NCBI GenBank assembly: GCA_002348315.1
Contig: DEAW01000043.1
Coordinates: 1-13,129 of the forward strand
DNA length: 13,129 nt
Reading direction: 5' to 3'
From: Planctomycetaceae bacterium UBA2972
GTDB lineage: Bacteria > Planctomycetota > Planctomycetia > Pirellulales > Pirellulaceae
Position numbers and translations under genes: made by a program. This document shows, piece after piece, positions 6,191-13,129 of this stretch. The notes under the pieces were generated by a model. It searched no databases and was not told the origin of the DNA. It worked only from the letters and a program-made list of their open reading frames with translations. Numbering within the stretch: position 1 is the stretch's first letter; each line of letters begins with the position of its first letter.

Positions 6191-7783
6191 CTAGAACGTC
6201 TTACCCTGCATATTCGCGCGACATTCTTTTCGATTACGATCAAATCGATCCAGCTGATCCTGTAACCAACGATTAGCTTCGGTGATTTGTTGCTTATCGC
6301 CTGCTGCTCGCTCAATCCATTTCTTATGTTGCGCGATGGCACCTTGTTCAAAACGGTCCAGTTCAGCAAATCTGGCTTGATATACATCCTGGACGTCTTC
6401 GGCATCAATCTCGTCCAAATACCTGTCCATTACGGCTTTCAACTCAGCAGCCTTAACTGGTAAGTCGTTAATAAGGTTCTGTTGCTCGTAATAATCCGTA
6501 GCAACATTAAACAGCTTTTGTTCACCCGTTAAATGGTGCTCCATCAATTTGTAATCACCTAGTCGAATCACGGTCAGTGGAGGCGCAAAATAGCATGGGT
6601 AATGATACACAAAGCCTTCCACGGGTCGTTCCACGCTGGCATTGTTTCCAAATTCAAATACCGGCCGTAAACTACCACCATCCAAATCTTCAGGAAGCTC
6701 CTCGTCATTGCCGGAATAATCATGCAACGTAGGTAATAAATCCCATTGATTAATTGGCACATCGCACTGAACTCCTTTACGGACTCCCGGACCTGCCACA
6801 ACAAACGGCACGCGCAAACCGCCTTCATAGAGATTAGCTTTGCCACCACGCAACGTTCCGTTTGGATTGAGACCACCTCCATTATCTGAAGTAAAGATAA
6901 TGAAGGTATTATCCAATGCTCGGGCTTCACTCACTGCCGCAACGATCGCTCCCAGCCCCTGATCCACTTCGTCTAACATCGCAGCGTATTGCAGTCGCCA
7001 ATGACTGATTTTTCGAGATTCGGAAATCTGATCCTCGGGTAAGTAGTCTTCGTCCTGTAAGTATTTACCCCGAGGTAATTTACGATATTTCTCAATTAAG
7101 TCAGCCCGCGCTGCGTGAGGAACATGAACGGCGTAATGAGAAACCATCATGAAGAAAGGGCGATTCCCTGCATGTTCCTGAATGAAATCCACCGAGCTTT
7201 TTTGCAGCGATGCCATCCGTTTTGGATTATCTGCTGGTAATGGTTCACGTCCTTTGATACTAACGTACTCTCCATGAAAGTTGTCGTTGGTTGCATTCCC
7301 ATCTACTTCGTCCGTGACGTCATATCCGATAGTCTCCATTCGGTCTCCACTCATACCCTTACCGAAATGAGCAGTGATATATTCCGGGGCAGCGGATTTT
7401 ATGACATCGGCCAACGAAACTTCATCCTTCCATGACAGTTTTTTCTGTAACGCCAGCACATCATGCACAAAGGTATAACCCAGGCGGCCCGGAGTCTTCC
7501 CAAACTGGATGCTCTTTCTGGACGGAGTACAGGTCGGTGCCGGAGCGTATGCATTGGAGAATACCATTCCACGACTGGCAAGTTTCTCCAAATGTGGAGT
7601 CTGATTAAAATCACTGGCCGATTCCGGATCACTGACCATCATTGGCACCGACGTATCGGCCCAACCGAGATCATCCACATAGACAATGATGAAATTCGGA
7701 CGCTGCTCTGCACTGACGGAAACAGTAAGTAATAGCAGTGCCATGCAGGCACGTGTAAAAATCGTCTTCATAGGAACGATCAT
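6191..7783 (-). CDS. Secreted arylsulfatase (formylglycine-dependent, type I)
   Basis: This enzyme should hydrolyse sulfate esters, most likely on polysaccharides, outside the cytoplasm. The 530 residues begin with a signal peptide (hydrophobic run ACMALLLLTVSVSA, cleavage likely near residue 25). Next come the metal-binding YVDDLG (Asp37-Asp38) and the sulfatase signature CTPSR, where Cys85 would be converted to formylglycine by a maturase not encoded here. Further active-site groups are visible: HFGKG (Lys142), SHYAVH (His216), TSDNGG (Asp300-Asn301, calcium ligands) and LRGGKANLYEGG (Lys315). The C-terminal subdomain with KLFNVATDYYEQQNL is typical. A second ATG four codons in (at 7771) gives an equally good leader; the longer start is reported because a faint GGA precedes it. 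It lies 30 bp after the DUF1501 gene and is probably co-transcribed. Substrate cannot be told from the sequence. Confidence 0.93.
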   Translation of the reverse strand: MIVPMKTIFTRACMALLLLTVSVSAEQRPNFIIVYVDDLGWADTSVPMMVSDPESASDFNQTPHLEKLASRGMVFSNAYAPAPTCTPSRKSIQFGKTPGRLGYTFVHDVLALQKKLSWKDEVSLADVIKSAAPEYITAHFGKGMSGDRMETIGYDVTDEVDGNATNDNFHGEYVSIKGREPLPADNPKRMASLQKSSVDFIQEHAGNRPFFMMVSHYAVHVPHAARADLIEKYRKLPRGKYLQDEDYLPEDQISESRKISHWRLQYAAMLDEVDQGLGAIVAAVSEARALDNTFIIFTSDNGGGLNPNGTLRGGKANLYEGGLRVPFVVAGPGVRKGVQCDVPINQWDLLPTLHDYSGNDEELPEDLDGGSLRPVFEFGNNASVERPVEGFVYHYPCYFAPPLTVIRLGDYKLMEHHLTGEQKLFNVATDYYEQQNLINDLPVKAAELKAVMDRYLDEIDAEDVQDVYQARFAELDRFEQGAIAQHKKWIERAAGDKQQITEANRWLQDQLDRFDRNRKECRANMQGKTF

Positions 7784-7813
7784 GAAATCCGTTAAGAGGA
7801 AAATGTAATGGTT

Positions 7814-9163
7814 TCAGCTCAACAGATCCGAGACAACTCGGCCTGGCGAAAGCGAGAATGGTCGACCGGTGCGGTCATGCACATGCATTTCAGGAGCGAT
7901 TCCCAGTAGATGGTACATGGTTGCTGATAGATCCCAGGGTGCAATCGGATCCGTCTTTGGAAACGCGGCATGCTGATCACTCGCTCCAATGACCGCTCCA
8001 CGCTTGACGCCACCACCGGCGACCAGCACTGAGTACACATCGGGCCAGTGATCCCGTCCGGCGTCTTTATTGATTCGCGGTGTTCTGCCAAATTCCCCGA
8101 GGGCGATCACCAGGGTTGAATCCAATAGCCCGCGTTCATCTAAATCATCTACAAACGCTGACATTCCCTGATCGAAAGGAGGAAGTAATTGGTCTTTCAT
8201 TCGGGGATAGTTTTTAGAATGCGTATCCCATTCTTCGTTATTCGACCTGGCCCAGTTCACTGTGATTAACGGAATTTCAGCTTCCACCAAACGTCTGGCT
8301 AATAGCATCGTTTGTCCAAACTTATGGCGTCCATAAGAATCTCGTAAAGGAGCAGCTTCACGTTCCAAATCAAAAGCCTGGCGACTCTTTCCGGAACCGA
8401 GCAATCCGAAAGCTCGCTGTTTCAAATCTGTCATACCCTGAATTTCGCCGTTGCGATCCACCGCAGGCAACTGAGGCTCCAGCTTGGACAATAAGCTAAA
8501 TCGTTTATCAAAACGCGTTCCGTGCAATTCTTCAGGTAAGGCGAGTTCATCGACAGAAAACTCACTATTGTTCGGGTCCTCTGCCACTCGGAATGGCTCA
8601 AAGGCATGTCCCAGAAAACCAGCATTTTGCCCGGCCATCGGCGGACGGTTACCCTGATGCATAACCGGTCCTAAGACAGCCGCACTGGGAACCGGACGTG
8701 CTGTCGGCTTCAAGTGTGCCACCGCTGCGCCAAAGGTTGGGAAATCTTCTCGCCGCGCAGGTGTATTTGTACCCGGTAACGGATGTGGGTGACCGGTTAA
8801 CGCCGTATAGGACGCGGAGCCATGCTCGAAGTCCGCATGCGACATGCTACGGATAATGGAAACTTTATCCATCACCTGACTCAGCTGTGGTAAGTGTTCA
8901 CAAATCTGAGTGCCAACCACGTTGGTTGCAATGGGAGAAAACTCACCTCGAATTTCAGCAGGTGCTGAAGGCTTAAGGTCGTAAGTATCCTGTTGCCCCT
9001 GACCTCCGAACAAAAAGACGACAACACATGACTTGGCGGACCCAAAATTCCGCGGTCGCTCAATGGACTCATCGGCTGCGGCTAATCCAGACATAGCACC
9101 ACCACCGATGAAGCTCAGGGCTCCAGCAGAAATCCATTGCCGGCGGTTGAAGAAGGTCGTCAC
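7814..9163 (-). CDS. DUF1501 domain-containing protein with twin-arginine-like leader
   Basis: DUF1501 proteins are exported members of the alkaline-phosphatase-like superfamily and are abundant in planctomycetes; their reaction is not established. This one has 449 residues. The N-terminus FNRRQWISAGALSFIGGGA is a twin-arginine-like leader (Arg7-Arg8). Family landmarks follow: VVVFLFGGQGQQDTYDLKP near residues 47-65, MSHADFEHGSASYTALTG near 110-127, and GEFGRTPRI with GRDHWP in the last third. The C-terminus holds DLSATMYHLLGI, also characteristic. Translation starts at GTG 9163. An in-frame TAG four codons upstream rules out an earlier start, and no clear ribosome binding site is seen. Such genes often pair with DUF1549/DUF1553 cytochrome genes; here the partner is instead a sulfatase 30 bp downstream, so a joint role in handling sulfated polymers is possible but inferred. 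Confidence 0.93.
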   Translation of the reverse strand: MTTFFNRRQWISAGALSFIGGGAMSGLAAADESIERPRNFGSAKSCVVVFLFGGQGQQDTYDLKPSAPAEIRGEFSPIATNVVGTQICEHLPQLSQVMDKVSIIRSMSHADFEHGSASYTALTGHPHPLPGTNTPARREDFPTFGAAVAHLKPTARPVPSAAVLGPVMHQGNRPPMAGQNAGFLGHAFEPFRVAEDPNNSEFSVDELALPEELHGTRFDKRFSLLSKLEPQLPAVDRNGEIQGMTDLKQRAFGLLGSGKSRQAFDLEREAAPLRDSYGRHKFGQTMLLARRLVEAEIPLITVNWARSNNEEWDTHSKNYPRMKDQLLPPFDQGMSAFVDDLDERGLLDSTLVIALGEFGRTPRINKDAGRDHWPDVYSVLVAGGGVKRGAVIGASDQHAAFPKTDPIAPWDLSATMYHLLGIAPEMHVHDRTGRPFSLSPGRVVSDLLS

Positions 9164-9263
9164 AATTCTGTACTAATAAGTCTAAAACAAGTCTTTAGAA
9201 GGCCTGCTACTATTGTGAATGAAACCTTAAGATGCATCAAACTACAAATTTGCAGGATATCGA

Positions 9264-11600
9264 TTACTGCGTTATTTTAGTTTTCGGTAACCCCTGCTGA
9301 AGTCGCATAATACCGGTTTTACTAATTCTTGAATATTGAATCTCTAATTCAGACAAGTCTTTCAAGGATAGAAGTCTATCGACGCTTTCATCTGTAACCT
9401 TAGCCCCCACCAGATTTAAGTGTTGGAGTTTCTCAAAGGATTGAATCGTAGGGATACTCTGATCGGTTAATAGTGGTCCGGCAAATCCTGTGTTGTATAA
9501 CAGGTAAAGTTGCTCGAGGTCTTCTAATGGGGACAGTGCCTGCACTCCGGAATCGTTGATTCCCACTAAGCTCAAATCTAACACTCGTAATTTCTCAAAC
9601 TCCGCTACGTACTGCATTCCCTCGTTAGTAACTCGGTTGCCGTACAGACTAAGTACTTCCAATTGTCCTAGAGGTTTTAACGCAGCCAACCCGACATCAG
9701 TAAGCTTTAGTTTCTCAAAGGCTGTCTTTTTGAGAATCAGGCAACGAAGCTCAACCAGTTTAGCGATCTCCGGCATCGATGCGTCTGAAATGCCTTCACA
9801 AACTTCAAGATCCAGTGATTGTAGATTTTTCAGGCTCGTTAAATTGTGAATATCAGAGTCTCCAATCTCTGTACCGGCCAGACGCAATGCACGAAGTGTC
9901 GTGAGTTTTCCAATTTCCATCAAAACATCATTCGTCAAGCCACGGCATAATTGCAGGTCCAGACCGACGAGTTTCGGAAGCCCACTCAATTGCCTGACGC
10001 ATGCCGGAGTCAATTCGATTCCGATGCAATCGATTACAAATTCCTGTTGCGTTTGGCTCAGAATATCCAATACTCGCTGATCAAACCTTCGATCCTCTTT
10101 TAGCTCCAGTCTTACAACCGGCAGTTGAATCGCTGGAGTTTTCTCCGTTGTCGGCCGGCCATAGCCATAGAATTGCTGATTTTCGATGACGTTGTTTTGG
10201 CTATCCAGCATTCCCACACTGACATGACTAACGGATAAGTCATCCAATGCTTGCTTGACTTGATCACTAAAAGAATCCTCAATGATCCGTTCCGGATCCG
10301 AGTTGGAAGGATTAGTACTAGTTACATCATGGACATAAATGGAATCTTGCTCACGTAAAAACAAACAGCCATTGGCCAGAACTGGATGCGACCAGCTATC
10401 ACCACCGGCACCGGGAATCTGAAGTTTCCCATGGATCGTAAATCCGGAAGGATCTGCTTCAATGAGTGCTACGACACCATTTTGGTAGCGAAAAATAAAT
10501 CGATTATCGGCATGGATCACTGCAGCCGATCCAACACCCGGGCCTCGTCGTTTCCAGTGAATTTCGCCCGATTCTAAGTCGAGACAGGTTGGTAGTCCGT
10601 TATTGCTGCCATGCCCGGCAATAATCGAATCGCCCACAGCAACCACTCCGCCATGATGATTCTGAAACTGGTTTCCCTGCAGACGGTAGACTTCACTTGC
10701 CTCAACCTCGCCATCAGTTTTCGAAGTAAGTTTCAACAGTACACTTCCGGCGTTGTAGCCGTTCGCTGAAAAAACGAGGTCACCCCGGACGATCGGTGTT
10801 GGAATATTAACGATGTCGGCACAGATATCGTTATATCCCCATAAGTATTTTCCGGTCTTGCATTCGACTCCGATCAGACCTCGTCCAATCAGCTGGACAT
10901 ACATCTCGATGCCCTCGACTTGCGTTTTCACGATCGAGGAGAAGGAGGCACCATCACCACCTTTAGTTCCTAGTTCCGGTGCCGGCATTTTCCAGATCAC
11001 TTCACCCGTGGCTTTGTTTAAGGCCACAATCATGGCCTGGTCGCCACCGGGAGTACAGATCAGGTGTTTTCCATCGATCAGTGGGGACTCACCATAACCA
11101 CGACCGGACTGAAGCTTACCTTGAAAATCAGAAATAAAATCCACCTGCCACTGAAGCTCACCGGTGGCAGCGTGCAAACAACAAAGTTCTCCATCAGGGT
11201 CTAAGGCGTAGAGATATTCCCCATCAACCGTCGGCGTGGACATCGCATGTCGGGAAGACTCTCCGATCTGCGTCTTCCATAGTTGGTCTCCGGACTGTTC
11301 ATCAAATGCGTAAGCAAAGATGGATCCGCTTTCACTGCCAATCGTATGTAGTCGGCCGTTTGCGACCACTAAACTGGCATAGCCTGCTCCCAGCTCTGAA
11401 GTCTTCCATTTGAGTTGTGGTCCTGATTCCGGCCACGATTGCAACAATCCGGTTTCTGATGACTTTGCATCGCGGTTAGGTCCGCGCCACTGTGGCCAAT
11501 CAGCCCCTGTGACCTGTACGACAGTACAACTGAGTATTGAAAGGATGAGGCGTACTTGATACCGAAATCGGATCGCTGGCAAATTAACACCGGTTTTCAT
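9264..11600 (-). CDS. PQQ-like beta-propeller fused to leucine-rich repeats, secreted
   Basis: This 778-residue protein has two recognisable parts. After a signal-like N-terminus (hydrophobic run near residues 17-31) comes DWPQWRGPNRD at 34-44, the usual opening of planctomycete PQQ-like propellers. Repeated blades follow, with motifs such as SGDQLWKTQIG, ATGELQWQV, ATGEVIWKM and SGEIHWKR, up to about residue 430. A linker leads to roughly nine leucine-rich repeats of about 24 residues from about 550 to the end, of the LxxLxxLxLxxTxIxDxxLxxL kind. Two repeats carry extra residues before LTD (near FEKLKLTD and FAGPLLTD). The propeller gives no sign of PQQ enzyme activity; binding or scaffolding at the cell envelope is more likely. 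AGGGAG ten bases before the ATG supports the start. The gene is 100 bp before DUF1501 and 173 bp after the cytochrome gene, so it may be transcribed on its own. Confidence 0.88.
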   Translation of the reverse strand: MKTGVNLPAIRFRYQVRLILSILSCTVVQVTGADWPQWRGPNRDAKSSETGLLQSWPESGPQLKWKTSELGAGYASLVVANGRLHTIGSESGSIFAYAFDEQSGDQLWKTQIGESSRHAMSTPTVDGEYLYALDPDGELCCLHAATGELQWQVDFISDFQGKLQSGRGYGESPLIDGKHLICTPGGDQAMIVALNKATGEVIWKMPAPELGTKGGDGASFSSIVKTQVEGIEMYVQLIGRGLIGVECKTGKYLWGYNDICADIVNIPTPIVRGDLVFSANGYNAGSVLLKLTSKTDGEVEASEVYRLQGNQFQNHHGGVVAVGDSIIAGHGSNNGLPTCLDLESGEIHWKRRGPGVGSAAVIHADNRFIFRYQNGVVALIEADPSGFTIHGKLQIPGAGGDSWSHPVLANGCLFLREQDSIYVHDVTSTNPSNSDPERIIEDSFSDQVKQALDDLSVSHVSVGMLDSQNNVIENQQFYGYGRPTTEKTPAIQLPVVRLELKEDRRFDQRVLDILSQTQQEFVIDCIGIELTPACVRQLSGLPKLVGLDLQLCRGLTNDVLMEIGKLTTLRALRLAGTEIGDSDIHNLTSLKNLQSLDLEVCEGISDASMPEIAKLVELRCLILKKTAFEKLKLTDVGLAALKPLGQLEVLSLYGNRVTNEGMQYVAEFEKLRVLDLSLVGINDSGVQALSPLEDLEQLYLLYNTGFAGPLLTDQSIPTIQSFEKLQHLNLVGAKVTDESVDRLLSLKDLSELEIQYSRISKTGIMRLQQGLPKTKITQ

Positions 11601-11610
11601 AGATAGATTG

Positions 11611-11616
11611 CTCCCT
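11611..11616 (-). promoter_or_regulatory. Ribosome binding site of the propeller-LRR gene
   Basis: On the minus strand these bases read AGGGAG, ten bases before the ATG at 11600. It is the clearest Shine-Dalgarno sequence on the minus strand of this window and supports that start. Confidence 0.55.
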
Positions 11617-11689
11617 GACTACTCTTTAATTTACCACAGCTGATTTCACAAATAGTGTGTTCGCCTTCTGTTTGTTGGACTAGCCTAAA

Positions 11690-11703
11690 CAGGAAAATTC
11701 CTG
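11690..11703. repeat. Palindrome in the spacer after the cytochrome gene
   Basis: CAGGAAAATTCCTG is a perfect 14-base palindrome. A second short inverted repeat, CTGAT-CGA-ATCAG at 11708-11720, lies beside it. Both lie in the 173 bp spacer (11601-11773) between the cytochrome gene's stop and the next gene's start. They could be a weak terminator for the former or a dimeric operator for the latter. No strong T-tract follows on the minus strand. No coding region was seen in the spacer. Confidence 0.3.
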
Positions 11704-11773
11704 CGATCTGATCGAATCAGGACCCTTAAACCGATTGATTCGCTCCCGGCAGGATTCTGATGTTTGTTCGGCG

Positions 11774-13129
11774 CTAAGGAACAGCGATAAATGACAACAC
11801 ACCTGTTTGATCCTCCGCGAGCTGTTCGAGTAGGCTGGCGAGACTCAGGCTTTGGGAACTATCGGGTCCGAAGTCAAACATCTGACGTTCGGAGTCATAT
11901 CCCATTCGAATCGTCCTTCCACCCAGCAAACCTGAGATTCGAACTCGGCAGGACTCACTAGTGGCATCCCTTATCAGGCTCTGAATCTTCTGAACTACTT
12001 CCTGTCCAGCGGCATGTTTCGGGGTCACTGTAATCGTCTTACCTACAACGTTGGGCGTCTCGGTCGGAAACCGGATTAAAAAGTCTTCTAATGCCTGTCG
12101 ATCTTCGACAGCCATTTTTTCGAAACGGTGAGAGTTGGTTAAAAATGTGGATAACGAGGCACTCGCACCATCTGCACCAAAGCCAAAACTATTTACTTTA
12201 ATCGGGCCATCAAACACGAGTCGTTCATTCAGGCCACGTAGCTGAGCTGCCTTGGTCGGTTGTTTTATCAGACCGGTAAAACCAGTCGAACCTGCACCGC
12301 CCGAACGCTTATGACAGTCGATACAACGGAATTTATTCTTTCCTTCCCGAGCAATAGCAAGCTTGGTATTAAAAAGATGTTCGCCTTGCTGCGACTGAGC
12401 GGTTTCAGCTAGCGGGTTGGAATGGAAACGAATGGACTTCATATAGTCAGCAAAAAGCTCCATATCAATGTCGGCTAGTTTATTACCTCCCATCAGATTG
12501 GGAAACGTGCCGTTAAAGGAGGTTAAGCCCGGTCGATCCGCTCGCCAGTGAAAGATTCGTTCTCCGGCAAGGCCTCGTAAGGTCTGCGTCAGTAACGGCC
12601 CTTTCATTGGATGAAGCGGTGTGGCACTGCCATTATTGAATAAATCACCTCCCGGATCTCCCAAATCCCAGGCCAACCCGTCCCGATCTGCGTCGACATG
12701 ACAGGAAGCACAGGAGACAGTACCATTGCCCGATAACTTCGCATCAAACAGGTAACCACGCCCTTCACGTATCTCCGCTGGTGTCGGGTCGGTCATCAGG
12801 ATTTCAGTAATCATTTTTGATTGGGAGACATCAATCACTGACAGACTGTTGGAAAGTCGATTAATCACATAGAGCCAATTCTGTGACGGATGTAACGCGA
12901 GTGCACGTGGGCCACGTTTATTACGCGGATCTGCTTCGGCAGGATCACCGTCACCGAGTTCAATCCGTTTGAGGACTTTCCCTTCCTGATTCAGGACGCC
13001 AATGCGGTCCGTCCCAAAAGAAGTTACATACGCGAGACTACCAGACTGATTGAAGATAACATCCGTCGGCTGGGCCAAAGCAGATGCAAGTGCAGGCTTG
13101 TTTGGCAGGAGTCTATAATCCAGGCCATG
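11774..13129 (-). CDS. YVTN-type propeller fused to di-haem cytochrome c (5' end off window)
   Basis: The minus-strand frame is open to the last base of the window, so the N-terminus, including any signal peptide, is missing. A TTG at 13078 is in frame but the reading continues upstream of it without a stop, so it is probably an internal Leu. The visible 451 residues begin with propeller blades of the YVTN/YncE-like sort (LAYVTSFGTDRIGVLN, LYVINRLSNSLSVIDV). Two haem c sites follow: CASCH (codons 12712-12698) and CIDCH (from 12325). The order, spacing and GRGYLFDAKLSGNGT lead-in resemble the MauG/cytochrome c peroxidase-like domains attached to propellers in planctomycetes. After the second haem domain, about 95 residues form an extra C-terminal segment that I do not recognise. 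The protein should be exported and act in electron transfer or peroxide or substrate oxidation in the periplasm; which of these cannot be told. Confidence 0.88.
   Translation of the reverse strand, partial: HGLDYRLLPNKPALASALAQPTDVIFNQSGSLAYVTSFGTDRIGVLNQEGKVLKRIELGDGDPAEADPRNKRGPRALALHPSQNWLYVINRLSNSLSVIDVSQSKMITEILMTDPTPAEIREGRGYLFDAKLSGNGTVSCASCHVDADRDGLAWDLGDPGGDLFNNGSATPLHPMKGPLLTQTLRGLAGERIFHWRADRPGLTSFNGTFPNLMGGNKLADIDMELFADYMKSIRFHSNPLAETAQSQQGEHLFNTKLAIAREGKNKFRCIDCHKRSGGAGSTGFTGLIKQPTKAAQLRGLNERLVFDGPIKVNSFGFGADGASASLSTFLTNSHRFEKMAVEDRQALEDFLIRFPTETPNVVGKTITVTPKHAAGQEVVQKIQSLIRDATSESCRVRISGLLGGRTIRMGYDSERQMFDFGPDSSQSLSLASLLEQLAEDQTGVLSFIAVP

Noticed and set aside
5971..6408. Minus-strand frame of 145 codons spanning the convergent junction
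   Set aside because: It overlaps the ends of phnX and the sulfatase gene in another frame and shows no domain or leader.
9264..11600. Propeller protein as a PQQ-dependent alcohol or glucose dehydrogenase, or as BamB
   Set aside because: The propeller has the structural repeat only; I see no PQQ-binding or catalytic residues typical of the dehydrogenases, and the LRR half and DWPQWRGP opening fit the planctomycete exported family instead of BamB.

Overview
The window looks like a chromosomal segment of a planctomycete (Planctomycetota), with moderate GC content. The pointers are a secreted arylsulfatase of the CxPxR type, a DUF1501 protein with a twin-arginine leader, a DWPQWRGP-type beta-propeller fused to leucine-rich repeats, and a YVTN/YncE-like propeller fused to a di-haem cytochrome c module. 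This combination is very common in planctomycetes and rare elsewhere. Weak Shine-Dalgarno signals and TTG/GTG starts also fit. No rRNA, tRNA, CRISPR array, insertion sequence or phage gene was seen.

Left edge (1-522): a His-rich, signal-peptide-bearing protein is read leftwards and runs off the window. It is divergent from everything to its right, so about 190 bp of shared upstream DNA separates it from the next gene.

Centre-left (523-6120, plus strand): six closely spaced genes probably form one transcription unit for organophosphonate use. In order they are an unrecognised secreted protein, a DUF5690 membrane protein that looks like a major-facilitator organophosphate carrier, a zinc alcohol dehydrogenase of the phosphonate-associated type, a PhnZ-like HD-domain diiron oxygenase, a FAD-dependent aminophosphonate oxidoreductase of the TIGR03364/Pbf type, and phosphonoacetaldehyde hydrolase PhnX. 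Gaps are 4-33 bp, with one ATGA stop/start overlap. The simplest reading is uptake by DUF5690, oxidation of 2-aminoethylphosphonate or its N-methyl form to phosphonoacetaldehyde by the flavoenzyme, and hydrolysis by PhnX to acetaldehyde and phosphate. The PhnZ-like enzyme would give a second, oxidative way to break a C-P bond. The transaminase PhnW, the hydroxylase PhnY, an ABC phosphonate transporter and a regulator are all absent from the visible cluster. That makes this arrangement the most interesting part of the window.

Right half (6191-13129, minus strand): four genes point back toward the phosphonate cluster and converge with it at a 70 bp junction. Read in their own direction they are a propeller/di-haem cytochrome c protein (5' end missing), a PQQ-like propeller-LRR fusion, a DUF1501 protein and an arylsulfatase. 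All are predicted to be exported or to act in the cell envelope. DUF1501 and the sulfatase are 30 bp apart and probably co-transcribed. The other two are separated by 100 and 173 bp and may have their own promoters.
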